From: an uncultured Rikenellaceae bacterium
GTDB lineage: Bacteria; Bacteroidota; Bacteroidia; Bacteroidales; Rikenellaceae
DNA length: 53,870 bases
Assembly: GCA_947040435.1 (NCBI GenBank)
Contig: CAMRBL010000005.1
Coordinates: forward strand, 1 to 53,870
Direction: 5' to 3'
Positions 8,720 to 18,007 of the stretch are shown here, piece by piece (position 1 is the stretch's first letter; each line of letters opens with the position of its first letter). The notes under the pieces were generated by a model. That model had not been told where the DNA came from and searched no databases. It worked only from the letters and a program-made list of their open reading frames with translations. The position numbers were made by a program, and so were the translations under genes.

Positions 8720-10633
8720 ATGAGGAAATTTATAATTGTTATTTTGATTTTTATCTTTTGTAAAAGTACATATGCTCAAGTAGGAATTGCAGATTCTACT
8801 TTTAATATTAATGACATATCTGTTGTGGAGAGGTCGGAAAATAGTAGAGTCGGAAGCCGAGTAACAAAGATTGAGGGTGCAATATTAGATCAGAATAGAA
8901 CAAAAAGTCTAGCTGAATTACTAAACAATAATAGTACAATAAATATTAAAAGTATGGGGCAAGGTGCCCTATCAACTGCTTCATTTAGGGGTACATCTTC
9001 AAATCACACTCAAGTGCTTTGGAATGGAATATCTATAAATTCTGCATCGATAGGTAGTTTCGATTTCTCACAAGTTCCTATATATTTTACTGATAATATC
9101 TCTCTTTATCATGGAGGTAGTGACCAACAATCGGGTAGTGGTGCGTTGGGGGGAAGTGTAAATTTTACAAATAATGATACCCCTTCGCACAAACCATCCA
9201 TCTCTTTACTTAGTGAGTATGGATCAAACAATACAATAACGGAGGGTGTGACATTTAGAGTCTCTAAAAATAGATTCACTTCGTCAACAAGACTATATTA
9301 CCAACAATCTGATAATGATTATAGGTATCTGAATAAGGTATATAGTATGGATTCATACTTTGAAAGGCGCCAAGAGGCAGATTATAAGCAGGCTGGCGTG
9401 ATGCAGGAGTTTTACTATAAGACACTAAAAGGAGGGAAGTTTAGTTTAATTAGTTGGTGGCAGTTTGATGATCGTTCGCTACCACAATCTACTCTTTCTG
9501 CAAAATCGGTAAAAGAGCAGTTGACATCGCAAAATATTCGTACAATTGCGACGTATAAAGCAGTAAAGAGAGAGCATAAATATAAGATTACACTTGCTCA
9601 TCTAAATGGTACACTAGATCATATTAGAGAGCTAGGGACATTTTCAGAACAATCTGATAATACAAATAATAGTGTCATATCTAGAGTTGACTATGAATTC
9701 TTAGGGGTTAGTAAGGTCGATTTAGGTGCTACATTAAATTATAGGTATGATGTCATTAACTCATCTAAGTATGAAGATGGAAGTGTAAATCGGAACACTA
9801 TTTCAACTAGGATATACACAAAAGTGAGGGCTACAAGGCGTTTGCATTTTGATGCTGATGTGACATTAGAGAGTGTTGATAGAGATCAATACGCTATCTA
9901 TGGAGTGTCGGCTGGTTATAGAGTCTTTGACAAGCTACTTTCCGTAAAGGCATCAAATGCATACAACCACAGAGTGCCGACACTAAATGATCTATATTGG
10001 AACCCAGGTGGAAATCCTGATCTTAAACCTGAAACTGGATTCTCTTGGGATGCATCGATAGTGACTGAACCTTCAATTGGTAGGTTAAATATGAAGTTTG
10101 AGGCTACATATTACCATATGGATATAGACAATTGGATTATGTGGATACCTAAAGGTAATGGTTATATTTGGTCTCCAGTAAATTTTAGTACAGTTACTTC
10201 TCAAGGATTAGAGTTCGATTGGAAGTTTAAATTGGATGTGAAAAATACTAAGCATACTCTATCGGGAACCTATTGTTATGCGCACTCTGTTGATAACTCA
10301 AATCATGGGGATGATGCGCAGGGTAAGCAATTACCCTATATTCCACGAAATAAATGGAACGGGAATTATGAGATTTGGTTTAAAGATATAGCTTGGTTTA
10401 ATTATAACCTTTCTTTCACAGATGTGAGATTTACTACTGCGGATGAGGAGTATTACACAGATGCTTATCTGCAACACAATGCTGAGGTAGGGGGGCAAAT
10501 TAGATTTAAAAATGGGAGTTTATTGAGTTTGTCGCTGAAATTAGACAATATCTTTGATGCCTATTATGAGAGTACTCAATATTTCCCAATGCCGCTGAAA
10601 ATGTATCGAATAAGAGCAGAGTTCAAATTCTAA
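8720..10633 (+). CDS. btuB: TonB-dependent vitamin B12 receptor, BtuB-like
   Basis: Outer-membrane receptor that imports cobalamin using TonB energy. 637 residues, close to BtuB (about 600). Residues 1-19 are a signal peptide ending ..STYAQ. The plug domain (about 30-145) contains SLAELLNNNSTINIKSMGQG, ASFRGTSSNHTQVLWNG and GSGALGGSVNF. A 22-strand barrel follows, with the hallmark FSWDAS/PDLKPETG near residues 430-450 and a C-terminal aromatic strand ending AEFKF. It starts with ATG right after the lipoprotein gene with an AGGAG-like stretch overlapping the junction, so translation is coupled. Both genes sit under the riboswitch at 7243. Specificity is inferred from that regulation. Confidence 0.9.
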   Translation: MRKFIIVILIFIFCKSTYAQVGIADSTFNINDISVVERSENSRVGSRVTKIEGAILDQNRTKSLAELLNNNSTINIKSMGQGALSTASFRGTSSNHTQVLWNGISINSASIGSFDFSQVPIYFTDNISLYHGGSDQQSGSGALGGSVNFTNNDTPSHKPSISLLSEYGSNNTITEGVTFRVSKNRFTSSTRLYYQQSDNDYRYLNKVYSMDSYFERRQEADYKQAGVMQEFYYKTLKGGKFSLISWWQFDDRSLPQSTLSAKSVKEQLTSQNIRTIATYKAVKREHKYKITLAHLNGTLDHIRELGTFSEQSDNTNNSVISRVDYEFLGVSKVDLGATLNYRYDVINSSKYEDGSVNRNTISTRIYTKVRATRRLHFDADVTLESVDRDQYAIYGVSAGYRVFDKLLSVKASNAYNHRVPTLNDLYWNPGGNPDLKPETGFSWDASIVTEPSIGRLNMKFEATYYHMDIDNWIMWIPKGNGYIWSPVNFSTVTSQGLEFDWKFKLDVKNTKHTLSGTYCYAHSVDNSNHGDDAQGKQLPYIPRNKWNGNYEIWFKDIAWFNYNLSFTDVRFTTADEEYYTDAYLQHNAEVGGQIRFKNGSLLSLSLKLDNIFDAYYESTQYFPMPLKMYRIRAEFKF

Positions 10634-10680
10634 AAAAAAACTACGATCATACAGCTCTCAACGAGCTGCATGATCGTAGT
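10631..10680 (-). terminator. Terminator of proC, between convergent genes
   Basis: 18-bp stem with one mismatch (10640-10657 with 10663-10680), loop TCAAC. On the minus strand it is followed by nine T (10631-10639), so it ends the proC transcript; it may also slow btuB transcription from the other side. The right arm (CTGCATGATCGTAGT) closely resembles the second hairpin of the dispersed repeat family. Confidence 0.88.
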
Positions 10681-10683
10681 AAA

Positions 10684-11478
10684 CTATAAATTACTTGCTA
10701 ATAGACCTTTAATTACTGCGGGTGTGAAGCCATTTCGCTCCATCTCCTCTAGACCTTGAAGCGTAATACCTCCAGGAGTTGTTACCTTGTCTATTTCGAC
10801 TTGTGGCATCGTATTGTTGGTATTCAACATCTTTAATGCACCCTCTATTGTCTGTAAAACAACTTCTCTTGCCAGTTCACTCTCTATACCCATCTCTATA
10901 CCACCTTTGATCGAAGCATCAATATATTTATATATATAGGCTATTCCACATGAGGCTAAGGCTGTCAGAGATGACATCTGAGACTCCTCTACAACAAAGG
11001 TTTTACCCAATCCATTTAGTAGTGAGATAATCATATCATCCTGCTTTGTTGACGTGTTGTGTTTGCATATAAATGTAGCACTATGCCCCAATGATATTGC
11101 TGTATTAGGGATAACTCTGTATAGAGCAATCTCGCCCTTCTCTTCAGATTTTAGATATTGATTTAATTGTTCGAAGCTAATTAGAGCAGCGATAGATACA
11201 ACCATCTGTTTCTCTCTATCAATAGCATCGCAAATCTCCTCCAGAACACTCTCAACCAACCATGGCTTCACTGCAATAATAATAATGTCTGCGCCAATAA
11301 TTGCCTTTGCGTTATCTTGACATATATTAATTGAGGGGTTGAACTCTGTAAAAAACTTGTTAACTGCTGGTGATGGGTCAGCTATTGTAACATCTTGTGG
11401 TGAGACAATAGACTCTCTAACGGAGCCTTGTGCAATTGCACCCCCCATATTGCCACCACCTATAACTGCTATTTTCAT
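10684..11478 (-). CDS. proC: Pyrroline-5-carboxylate reductase
   Basis: Last enzyme of proline synthesis: NAD(P)H-dependent reduction of 1-pyrroline-5-carboxylate. 264 residues, typical length. The N-terminal Rossmann fold opens with IAVIGGGNMGGAIAQG (residues 3-18), and IIIAVKPWLVESVLEEI follows near residue 70. The C-terminal dimer domain holds the family signature around residues 215-245 (KVTTPGGITLQGLEEMERNG). It lies downstream of metK on the same strand but is separated by a terminator-like hairpin, so it probably has its own promoter, which I cannot pick out. Its own terminator is shared with the btuB end. Confidence 0.95.
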   Translation of the reverse strand: MKIAVIGGGNMGGAIAQGSVRESIVSPQDVTIADPSPAVNKFFTEFNPSINICQDNAKAIIGADIIIIAVKPWLVESVLEEICDAIDREKQMVVSIAALISFEQLNQYLKSEEKGEIALYRVIPNTAISLGHSATFICKHNTSTKQDDMIISLLNGLGKTFVVEESQMSSLTALASCGIAYIYKYIDASIKGGIEMGIESELAREVVLQTIEGALKMLNTNNTMPQVEIDKVTTPGGITLQGLEEMERNGFTPAVIKGLLASNL

Positions 11479-11536
11479 AATATATTTTTTATTATAATAA
11501 GTTGTAATTTTAAATCTGCTCTTTAATTATATTTAC

Positions 11537-11597
11537 AAAAACTGCCCTTCACTGGCAGCACTGTATGGTTGCAGTGCAGTCCGTGAAGGGCAGTTCT
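11537..11597 (-). terminator. metK terminator hairpin enclosing dispersed repeat copy C
   Basis: Perfect 13-bp outer stem AACTGCCCTTCAC (11540-11552) with 11583-11595. On the minus strand it is followed by TTTTTG, so it ends the metK transcript. The loop carries GGCAG then CACTG-TATGGTTG-CAGTG, which aligns with the dispersed repeat (plus orientation). The repeat therefore forms both one arm and the loop of a terminator. Confidence 0.75.
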
Positions 11598-11617
11598 TGT
11601 ATCTACAAATAGTACTA

Positions 11618-12910
11618 CTAAAGGTTAAATGCAGCCTTGATTTTATCTACGGCATTAATTTTTTCCCATCCGAAGAATTCAATCTCGCGCAATACTTCAA
11701 CTCCATTCTCCCATACTTTGACTTTGTCACTGTATGGTCTATTTCCGAAGTGTCCGTATGATGCTGTTGCCTCGAAAATTGGGCTCTTCAATCCAAACTC
11801 CTTAACAATATGTGCTGGGCGTAGATCAAATAGGTTCTCAACTTTTCTTGCAATGTCACCATCTGTAAGACCAGATATTTTAGATGTACCGTAAGTCTCT
11901 ACATATACACTTAGTGGCTGAGCGATTCCGATAGCATAACTAAGTTGCACCAAAACTTGATCTGCAATACCTGCTGCAACCATGTTTTTAGCGATGTGTC
12001 TCGCAGCATAAGCTGCAGAACGGTCAACTTTAGATGAATCTTTTCCCGAGAATGCGCCACCTCCGTGTGCACCACGTCCGCCATATGTATCTACGATAAT
12101 TTTTCTTCCAGTAAGTCCTGTATCTCCGTGTGGTCCACCGATAACAAATTTCCCTGTTGGGTTAACGTGAAGAATATAATCATCACCTACAAGATTAGAT
12201 AACTTATCTTGTGCTCTCTCTAAACGTGCTTTTACTCGCGGAATTAAAATGTTCTTAACATCATCCTTTATCTTATTTCCCATTTCAACCTCTGCCTCCT
12301 TATCCGACATTGTCGAATCTGAAACTATAAAGTCATCATGTTGTGTCGATACAACAATAGTGTGTACTTTTAAAGGTGTGCCATTGTCATCATACTCAAT
12401 TGTCACTTGACTCTTAGAGTCTGGACGTAGGTATGTCATTACTTTCTCTTCTCTACGAATGACAGCAAGCTCTTTAAGAATAACGTGCGATAGGATAAGT
12501 GTTGCTGGCATATACTCTTTAGTCTCGTTACATGCGTAACCAAACATTATTCCTTGATCTCCAGCTCCTTGCTCCTCAGCAACTTCTCTTACTACCCCTT
12601 GGTTGATATCTGCCGATTGCTCATGAATAGCAGATAAAATTCCACAAGAGTTATAGTCAAATTGGTAGTCACTCTTCGTGTAACCAATACGCTTAATCAC
12701 TTCACGTGTAATTTTCTGAATGTCAACGTATGCTTCAGATCTAACCTCTCCTGCAACTACTACAAGACCTGTTGTACACATTGTTTCACAAGCAACTTTT
12801 GAGTTCTCGTCATGACGCAAAAATTCATCTAAGATAGCGTCTGAAATTTGGTCTGAAATCTTATCTGGGTGTCCCTCAGATACAGATTCTGATGTAAATA
12901 AAAATCCCAT
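11618..12910 (-). CDS. metK: S-adenosylmethionine synthetase
   Basis: Makes S-adenosylmethionine from methionine and ATP in the cytoplasm. The 430 residues match Bacteroidetes MetK, longer than the 384 of E. coli. Motifs: [17 protein letters not shown] at residues 8-24 (Mg/ATP site), the signature [12 protein letters not shown] around 114, and the Gly-rich [19 protein letters not shown] around 284. The protein lacks signal or membrane segments. The upstream region (12911-13265) is divergent with the radical SAM gene and contains a hairpin about 105-145 bases ahead of the start that may lie in the metK leader. The radical SAM enzyme next door uses the product, though nothing shows co-regulation. 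Confidence 0.97.
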   Translation of the reverse strand: MGFLFTSESVSEGHPDKISDQISDAILDEFLRHDENSKVACETMCTTGLVVVAGEVRSEAYVDIQKITREVIKRIGYTKSDYQFDYNSCGILSAIHEQSADINQGVVREVAEEQGAGDQGIMFGYACNETKEYMPATLILSHVILKELAVIRREEKVMTYLRPDSKSQVTIEYDDNGTPLKVHTIVVSTQHDDFIVSDSTMSDKEAEVEMGNKIKDDVKNILIPRVKARLERAQDKLSNLVGDDYILHVNPTGKFVIGGPHGDTGLTGRKIIVDTYGGRGAHGGGAFSGKDSSKVDRSAAYAARHIAKNMVAAGIADQVLVQLSYAIGIAQPLSVYVETYGTSKISGLTDGDIARKVENLFDLRPAHIVKEFGLKSPIFEATASYGHFGNRPYSDKVKVWENGVEVLREIEFFGWEKINAVDKIKAAFNL

Positions 12911-13013
12911 ATTTTTTAATTTTAAAATGTTATCTCTTTTTCACTGACAATACTATAACTTACCATCAAAGGCGGTGTTATATGCTCTCAGTGAGCTATG
13001 TTATTAAACTAAA

Positions 13014-13055
13014 TTATGGGCAAAAGTTTGATATATACCAAACCATTGCCCATAA
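13014..13055 (-). promoter_or_regulatory. Hairpin in the presumed metK leader
   Basis: Two stacked stems: 10-bp TTATGGGCAA/TTGCCCATAA outside and GTTTG/CAAAC inside. It is not followed by a T-run on either strand, so a plain terminator is unlikely. I could not match it to a known SAM riboswitch class. Confidence 0.4.
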
Positions 13056-13200
13056 CTACTAGCGGTTTAGCACTTTTTTATAGTGGTTGCAATCGTATAA
13101 ATCATTCCACATTGTTAAATCGTCTACAAATGTAACGTATTTTTTTGTAACTTTGTTACACTAAACACAAAAATATTTATAAAAACTATACGTTTACTCC

Positions 13201-13238
13201 AATCGTGATGCGTTGCCCATTTAGGGTAGTTCGAGGTG
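13201..13238 (-). repeat. Dispersed two-hairpin repeat, copy E
   Basis: On the minus strand it reads CTACCCTAAATGGGCAACG then CATCACGATT. The first hairpin is CCC-TAAAT-GGG. It lies 28 bases before the radical SAM start, so it is probably in that gene's leader. Confidence 0.6.
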
Positions 13239-13265
13239 ATTATGTAAATATAATTTAATTAAAAA

Positions 13266-14534
13266 ATGGCTAATCGTAAAAAATCATTAAAATTCTCAGA
13301 TGCTATAAAGTCAGCGAGTCCAACGGCATTCTCAACCATGGTCAAGCCGATAGGCTCTTTGTGTAATTTGGATTGTCACTACTGCTACTACTTAGATAAA
13401 GAGAATATATACGGAAAAAAAGAGCCTAAGATGAGCGAGGAGTTGCTCGAAGAGTACATCAAACAGTATATCGAGGCTAATGATATACCTGTAGTGACAT
13501 TCGCTTGGCACGGTGGAGAACCTCTTCTAACGGGGATTGATTACTATCGAAAAGCCGTAGAGTTTCAAAATAAATATAAAGGGGATAAACAGATTGAGAA
13601 TACGCTACAAACAAATGGTATACTTGTAAATAGTGAGTGGTGTGAGTTCTGGAGAGAGAATGATTTCCTTATTGGGATCTCTATTGATGGACCAAAGAGT
13701 ATACATGATGCCTTTCGTCTCGACAAAGGAGGAAAACCAACTTTCGATAAAGTAGTCGCATCTATCGAAATGATGGCTAAGCACTCTGTAAAATATAATA
13801 CCTTATCAACAGTAAATTCACTGAGTGAGGGTAGGGGAGCAGATGTATACAGATTCCTAAAATCAATAGGTAGTCAATATATGCAGTTTCTTCCAGTTGT
13901 GGAGTACGTATCGCAACCGCAGGGGAGTAGGAGACCTAATATTGTTACGCCTGATACGGAGGGATCATACTTGGCAGAGTGGTCGGTATCTGCAAAGGGT
14001 TTCGGTCAATTTATGAATGATATATTTGACATTTGGGTGATGAGTGATGTTGGGAGATACTATGTCCAACTTTTTGATGTGTCATTAGCTCAGTGGGTTG
14101 GTGCTCAACCTGGATTGTGTGCATTTACGGAGACCTGTGGAGATGCATTAGTTGTGGAGCATAACGGTGACGTATATTCGTGCGATCACTTTGTCTACCC
14201 AGAGCATAAAGTTGGAAATATTACAGAGGGTACTCTAGCAGAGATGATTAAATCGAATAAACAATTTGCTTTTGGTATCAATAAACGAAATACCCTTCCT
14301 ACTCAGTGCATACAGTGTAAATACTATTTTGCTTGTCGTGGAGAGTGTCCTAAGCATAGGTTTGATATAACTGAGAGTGGTGAAAAAGGGTTGAACACGC
14401 TATGCGCTGGTTATAAACTATTCTTTACACACGTAGATCCTTACATGAAATTCATGGCTGAAATGTTGGCTCAAAAGCAACCACCTTCAATGGTCATGCA
14501 GTTTGCGAGACAGAGAATGGGGTTTATGATGTAA
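13266..14534 (+). CDS. Anaerobic sulfatase-maturating enzyme-type radical SAM/SPASM protein
   Basis: Radical SAM enzyme of the family that oxidises an active-site Cys or Ser of sulfatases to formylglycine. 422 residues, as in characterised anSMEs. The N-terminal [4Fe-4S] motif CNLDCHYCYY (CX3CX2C) lies near residues 33-42; FAWHGGEPLL marks the radical SAM core. The C-terminal SPASM region has the expected cysteines: CAFTETCGDALVV, YSCDHF, and CIQCKYYFACRGECPKH (CX2CX5CX3C), which bind two more clusters. No sulfatase is in the window, so its substrate is elsewhere; a different SPASM peptide modification is possible but the fit to anSME is good. It is transcribed away from metK and ends at a two-way terminator. 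Confidence 0.87.
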   Translation: MANRKKSLKFSDAIKSASPTAFSTMVKPIGSLCNLDCHYCYYLDKENIYGKKEPKMSEELLEEYIKQYIEANDIPVVTFAWHGGEPLLTGIDYYRKAVEFQNKYKGDKQIENTLQTNGILVNSEWCEFWRENDFLIGISIDGPKSIHDAFRLDKGGKPTFDKVVASIEMMAKHSVKYNTLSTVNSLSEGRGADVYRFLKSIGSQYMQFLPVVEYVSQPQGSRRPNIVTPDTEGSYLAEWSVSAKGFGQFMNDIFDIWVMSDVGRYYVQLFDVSLAQWVGAQPGLCAFTETCGDALVVEHNGDVYSCDHFVYPEHKVGNITEGTLAEMIKSNKQFAFGINKRNTLPTQCIQCKYYFACRGECPKHRFDITESGEKGLNTLCAGYKLFFTHVDPYMKFMAEMLAQKQPPSMVMQFARQRMGFMM

Positions 14535-14556
14535 TCTAACATGATGTGTCTAAAAT

Positions 14557-14606
14557 AAAAAAGCGAAATTTACAGATAAATGTATCTGTAAATTCCGCTT
14601 TTTTCT
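14557..14606. terminator. Two-way terminator between radical SAM gene and rubredoxin
   Basis: 22-bp stem with a single mismatch (14557-14578 with 14583-14604) and a 4-base loop. Arms end in six A and six T, so it can terminate both convergent transcripts. Confidence 0.93.
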
Positions 14607-14620
14607 CTTTTGTTTGCTAC

Positions 14621-14779
14621 TTACATCTCTGTAAATACATCTTTACCCTCTTGGCATAGTGGGCAAACCCAATCATCTGGAATATCTTCGAATGAAGTTC
14701 CTGGAGCAACTCCATTATCCACATCACCTTCTGCTGGGTCATAAACATAACCACAAACGTCACAACTGTACTTTTTCAT
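14621..14779 (-). CDS. Rubredoxin
   Basis: Small one-iron redox protein of 52 residues, common in anaerobes for electron transfer and oxygen or peroxide detoxification. Translation from ATG 14779 gives [19 protein letters not shown] at the N-terminus and [15 protein letters not shown] near the C-terminus; the two CX2C pairs bind iron. The family's aromatic core (Tyr4, Tyr11, Tyr13, Trp) is kept. Odd point: the residue after the last Cys is Gln where rubredoxins nearly always have Gly (CPxCG). It sits 68 bases after purB on the same strand with a repeat copy between. The partner reductase is not in the window. Confidence 0.94.
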   Translation of the reverse strand: MKKYSCDVCGYVYDPAEGDVDNGVAPGTSFEDIPDDWVCPLCQEGKDVFTEM

Positions 14780-14805
14780 AATCTTTTTTTTTAGTTTGTT
14801 AAAAT

Positions 14806-14842
14806 GGCTCTGCGCAGGCAGCGCTGTATTATCGCAGTGAAT
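14806..14842 (+). repeat. Dispersed two-hairpin repeat, copy F
   Basis: Reads CTCTGCGCAGGCAGCGCTG then TATTATCGCAGTGAA. It lies directly behind the purB stop codon (on the purB strand) and ahead of rubredoxin. Confidence 0.7.
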
Positions 14843-14847
14843 ATATA

Positions 14848-16194
14848 TTAATATATTCCTGTATATGTTGTTGGTGTAATTTTTCTTAACTCCTCTTTAA
14901 CACTCTCGGAAACGTTAAGTCCACTTATAAACTCTTTTATAACCTCACTTGTAATACCTTGGTTAGTTCTAGTCAGTGCTTTTAGTGCTTCGTAAGGCTC
15001 TGGATACTGCTCTCTACGTAGAATTGTTTGGATTCCCTCCGCTACAACAGCCCAATTGTCCTCTAGATCGGCAGCAATAGCATCAGTATTGATAATTAGC
15101 TTATTTAATCCTTTAATTACAGATTTAAATGCAATAATTGTATGCGCAATAGGTACTCCAGTATTTCTCAATACTGTTGAGTCTGTAAGGTCTCTTTGTA
15201 GACGTGAAACAGGAAGTTTTGCAGATAGGTGCTCAAAAAGAGCATTTGCAACTCCTAGATTTCCCTCAGCATTCTCGAAGTCAATAGGATTAACTTTATG
15301 TGGCATAGCCGAAGAACCAACTTCACCCTTCTTGATCTTCTGCTTAAAGTAATTCATTGATACGTAAGTCCAAATGTCACGACTAAGGTCGATCAAGATA
15401 GTGTTTATACGTTTGAAAGCGTCAAAAATTGCAGCTATATTGTCATAGTGCTCAATTTGTGTTGTAGTTTGTGAGCGGTCAAGATTCAATATGTCGTTAA
15501 CAAAATGATTTGAGAAATCAACCCAGTCAATCTCAGGATAAGCAACTACGTGTGCATTGAAATTTCCCGTTGCTCCACCAAATTTTGCTGGCGCAGGAAT
15601 AGTACGCAACATATTTACTTGCTTCTCAATACGCTCAACATATACCATCATCTCCTTACCCAACTTTGTTGGTGATGCTGGTTGACCATGCGTACGTGCC
15701 AATAGTGGAATATCCTTCCACTCCTTCGCTAGAGAGCTAAGTAGGTCTACAAGCTCCTCTAGTATCGGGTAGTATACTTTGTGAGCTGCATCTCTTAGAG
15801 AGCATGGAGTTGCTGTGTTGTTAATGTCCTGTGACGTTAGACCAAAGTGGATGAACTCTTTGTATTCACTAAGTCCCATAAGGTCAAACTTCTCTTTTAT
15901 GAAGTATTCAACTGCCTTTACATCATGGTTTGTAGTCTTCTCGATCTCTTTAATTCTTAAAGCATCTTCAACCTTGAAATCACGATAAATATCACGTAAG
16001 TTGTCATATAAGTTACTATCTACTCCCTTTAGTTGAGGTAGTGGTATTTCACAAAGAGCTATAAAATATTTAATCTCAACCAATACTCTGTAACGTATTA
16101 ACGCATATTCAGAAAAATACTCTTCAAGAGGTTCAGATGCTGCACGATATCTCCCATCAACAGGGCTAATAGCTGTAATCCTATTCAATTCCAT
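14848..16194 (-). CDS. purB: Adenylosuccinate lyase
   Basis: Cleaves fumarate from SAICAR and from adenylosuccinate in purine synthesis. 448 residues, close to E. coli-type PurB (456). The fumarase/aspartase superfamily signature [20 protein letters not shown] lies near residues 293-312; [12 protein letters not shown] (about 88-99) and the [14 protein letters not shown] stretch with the catalytic His (about 168) match the PurB subtype. The N-terminus begins with [15 protein letters not shown], typical for this form. A -7 box TAAATTTG with TTTTTG 22 bases further upstream (16237-16265 region, minus strand) is a plausible promoter. The gene stands alone and ends next to a repeat copy. Confidence 0.97.
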   Translation of the reverse strand: MELNRITAISPVDGRYRAASEPLEEYFSEYALIRYRVLVEIKYFIALCEIPLPQLKGVDSNLYDNLRDIYRDFKVEDALRIKEIEKTTNHDVKAVEYFIKEKFDLMGLSEYKEFIHFGLTSQDINNTATPCSLRDAAHKVYYPILEELVDLLSSLAKEWKDIPLLARTHGQPASPTKLGKEMMVYVERIEKQVNMLRTIPAPAKFGGATGNFNAHVVAYPEIDWVDFSNHFVNDILNLDRSQTTTQIEHYDNIAAIFDAFKRINTILIDLSRDIWTYVSMNYFKQKIKKGEVGSSAMPHKVNPIDFENAEGNLGVANALFEHLSAKLPVSRLQRDLTDSTVLRNTGVPIAHTIIAFKSVIKGLNKLIINTDAIAADLEDNWAVVAEGIQTILRREQYPEPYEALKALTRTNQGITSEVIKEFISGLNVSESVKEELRKITPTTYTGIY

Positions 16195-16376
16195 CTTTTA
16201 CTTTTTAATTTAGATTTTAGTATATAGTGCAAATTTATAAAATTATAATTGAGTTACAGCAAAAATATAGCCAAAGATGATCTAAAATTTTCGAAAATTT
16301 ACATTTTCTTTGCACCTTTTGTTATCTATGGGTGAAAATTGTGGTGAAAAATCAAATGTTTTAGGATATAAATTAA

Positions 16377-16384
16377 TATATTTG
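16377..16384 (+). promoter_or_regulatory. Probable -7 box of the polysaccharide module
   Basis: TATATTTG is a full -7 match 82 bases before the flippase start. No good TTTG lies 19-21 bases upstream (nearest is a TGTTTT stretch at too short a distance), so confidence is limited. If real, the repeat at 16403-16444 is in the transcript leader. Confidence 0.5.
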
Positions 16385-16402
16385 TCAATAATTAATGCAT
16401 TT

Positions 16403-16444
16403 GCTCACTGCGAGCACGCTCCACTACCCGCGTAGGGTGGTTCC
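16403..16444 (-). repeat. Dispersed two-hairpin repeat, copy G
   Basis: On the minus strand it reads GGAACCACCCTACGCGGGT then AGTGGAGCGTGCTCGCAG and ends TGAGC. First hairpin ACCC-TACGC-GGGT: both outer bases changed together relative to GCCC/GGGC in the copy at 29494. Just upstream of the flippase gene. Confidence 0.8.
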
Positions 16445-16465
16445 AAAAAATTTCCGAATTCAAAT

Positions 16466-18007
16466 ATGAACAGTGTAGGTAAGAGCCATATCAATAATAA
16501 GCGAATTGCTAAAAATACAATGCTGCTATATATTCGTATGCTATTGACTGCGGCTGTCGCATTTTATACCTCGAATGTGGTGTTGAAGGTGCTTGGAGAA
16601 GATGATTTTGGAGTGTTCGAAGTCGTTGCGGGTGCAGTTACAATGTTGGCATTCTTGAACGGTGCGATGACAACGGGAACGCAACGATATCTTAGTATTG
16701 CCATTGCAAAAGGTGATGAAGCGGAGTTAAATAGAACTTTTAGTGCAACGCTGTCAATACACATCGCTATTGCTATTGTTATATTTATTTTTGCAGAAAC
16801 TTTCGGTTTGTGGTTCGTGAACAATGTACTGAAGATTCCAGAGCAGAGTATGGTTGCTGCAAATTGGATATATCAATTCGCTACTCTATCTTTTATGATA
16901 ACGGTTACTCAAGTTCCATATAATGCTATGATAGTCTCTCATGAGAGGATGGGAGTTTTTGCATATATCAGTATCGTTGAGGTCATTTTGAAGTTGGGTG
17001 TAGTGTTATTATTGCAGTACATTACTGTAGATAAATTGACTCTTTACGGAGGATTACTCTTTGTCGTTACTCTATTTATTGGTGTTTTATATAGGTTATA
17101 TTGCTTTAGAAACTTTCCAAGTAGTAAATATAAATTTAAATGGGAACCCAAGATATTCAAGGAGATGATTAATTATGCTGGGTGGAATCTATGGGGTACT
17201 CTCGCATTTGGTGCTTCCAGACAAGGGATGGTATTGTTAACAAATATTTTTTTCGGAACAGCTGTAAATGCTGCGCAGGCACTAGCCTATAAAGTCAGCA
17301 TAACAATTGCTCAATTTGTGGGAGGTTTTCAGATGGCTATGAATCCGCAGTTGGTAAAGAGTTATGCTGTGGGACATATCGATGAGACGTTAAAGTTGAT
17401 GAAAAGAGGGGCGAAACTCTCATTTCTTCTTATGTATCTTCTTATTGTACCTGTGATATTTAACATACACTATATATTGGATTTATGGCTTCCAGTTGTT
17501 CCTCAGTACACCGCAATCTTTTGTCAACTAACTCTGGTAGCATCGCTTATAGACTCCTTTGCAGGGCCGTTAATGGCTACTGCTCAGGCTACGGGGAGAA
17601 TTAGACTTTATCAGAGTGTCGTGGGTGGAGTGTTGTTGCTTAACCTGCCTATATCGTATATATTTTTGAAATTTGGATTTTCACCTCCTATTATATCAAT
17701 CGTTGCAATTGCAATCTCAGGGGTGGCATTCGTCGTAAGATTATTTGTTTTGAAAAGAGTTATACCGTTTAGTATACTTAGCTTTTTTAAACAAGTGATG
17801 ATAAGACCGATTGTAGTAGGTTTGATTACTTTAGGAGCATATTTTTCGGTAACAATGAAACTTGGTACTTTTTTTGAATTTGTGCAAAATGTTGTTATTG
17901 TTGAGTTGTTTGCAATAATATTAGTTGTTTGTATTGGTGTTAATCGTGATGAACGTAAGTTCGTATATAATAAAATTAAAACAGTCATAAAAAATAAATT
18001 ATCATGA
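16466..18007 (+). CDS. Polysaccharide flippase (Wzx/MATE-like)
   Basis: Integral inner-membrane protein expected to move lipid-linked sugar units to the periplasmic side. 513 residues with 12-14 hydrophobic segments (for example around residues 18-40, 88-115, 155-195, 290-320, 360-400, 440-500). The N-terminal NTMLLYIRMLLTAAVAFYTSNVVL and MTTGTQRYLSIAIAKGD segments are typical of the MOP superfamily oligosaccharide flippases found in Bacteroidetes. It opens a five-gene sugar module and overlaps the next gene by four bases (ATGA), so translation is coupled. The glycan it carries is unknown. Confidence 0.85.
   Translation: MNSVGKSHINNKRIAKNTMLLYIRMLLTAAVAFYTSNVVLKVLGEDDFGVFEVVAGAVTMLAFLNGAMTTGTQRYLSIAIAKGDEAELNRTFSATLSIHIAIAIVIFIFAETFGLWFVNNVLKIPEQSMVAANWIYQFATLSFMITVTQVPYNAMIVSHERMGVFAYISIVEVILKLGVVLLLQYITVDKLTLYGGLLFVVTLFIGVLYRLYCFRNFPSSKYKFKWEPKIFKEMINYAGWNLWGTLAFGASRQGMVLLTNIFFGTAVNAAQALAYKVSITIAQFVGGFQMAMNPQLVKSYAVGHIDETLKLMKRGAKLSFLLMYLLIVPVIFNIHYILDLWLPVVPQYTAIFCQLTLVASLIDSFAGPLMATAQATGRIRLYQSVVGGVLLLNLPISYIFLKFGFSPPIISIVAIAISGVAFVVRLFVLKRVIPFSILSFFKQVMIRPIVVGLITLGAYFSVTMKLGTFFEFVQNVVIVELFAIILVVCIGVNRDERKFVYNKIKTVIKNKLS

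Larger units (their letters stand above)
12911..13265. other. Divergent intergenic region metK / radical SAM gene
   Basis: Holds a repeat copy of degenerate form (12966-13000, GGCGGTGTTATATGC then TCTCAGTGAGC), a hairpin TTATGGGCAA (13014-13023) / TTGCCCATAA (13046-13055) with an inner GTTTG/CAAAC stem, a minus-strand -7 box TACATTTG (13134-13127), a short inverted repeat TGTAAC-TTT-GTTACA (13146-13160), a plus-strand -7-like TAACTTTG (13148-13155), and a clearer repeat copy (13201-13238). No gene is seen. Neither -7 candidate has a good -33 box at the usual distance, so the promoters are uncertain. Confidence 0.55.

Noticed and set aside
13014-13055. Hairpin considered as a terminator or as a SAM riboswitch
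   Set aside because: No T-run on either strand, and no match to SAM-I, SAM-II or SAM-III features; kept only as an unassigned leader structure.
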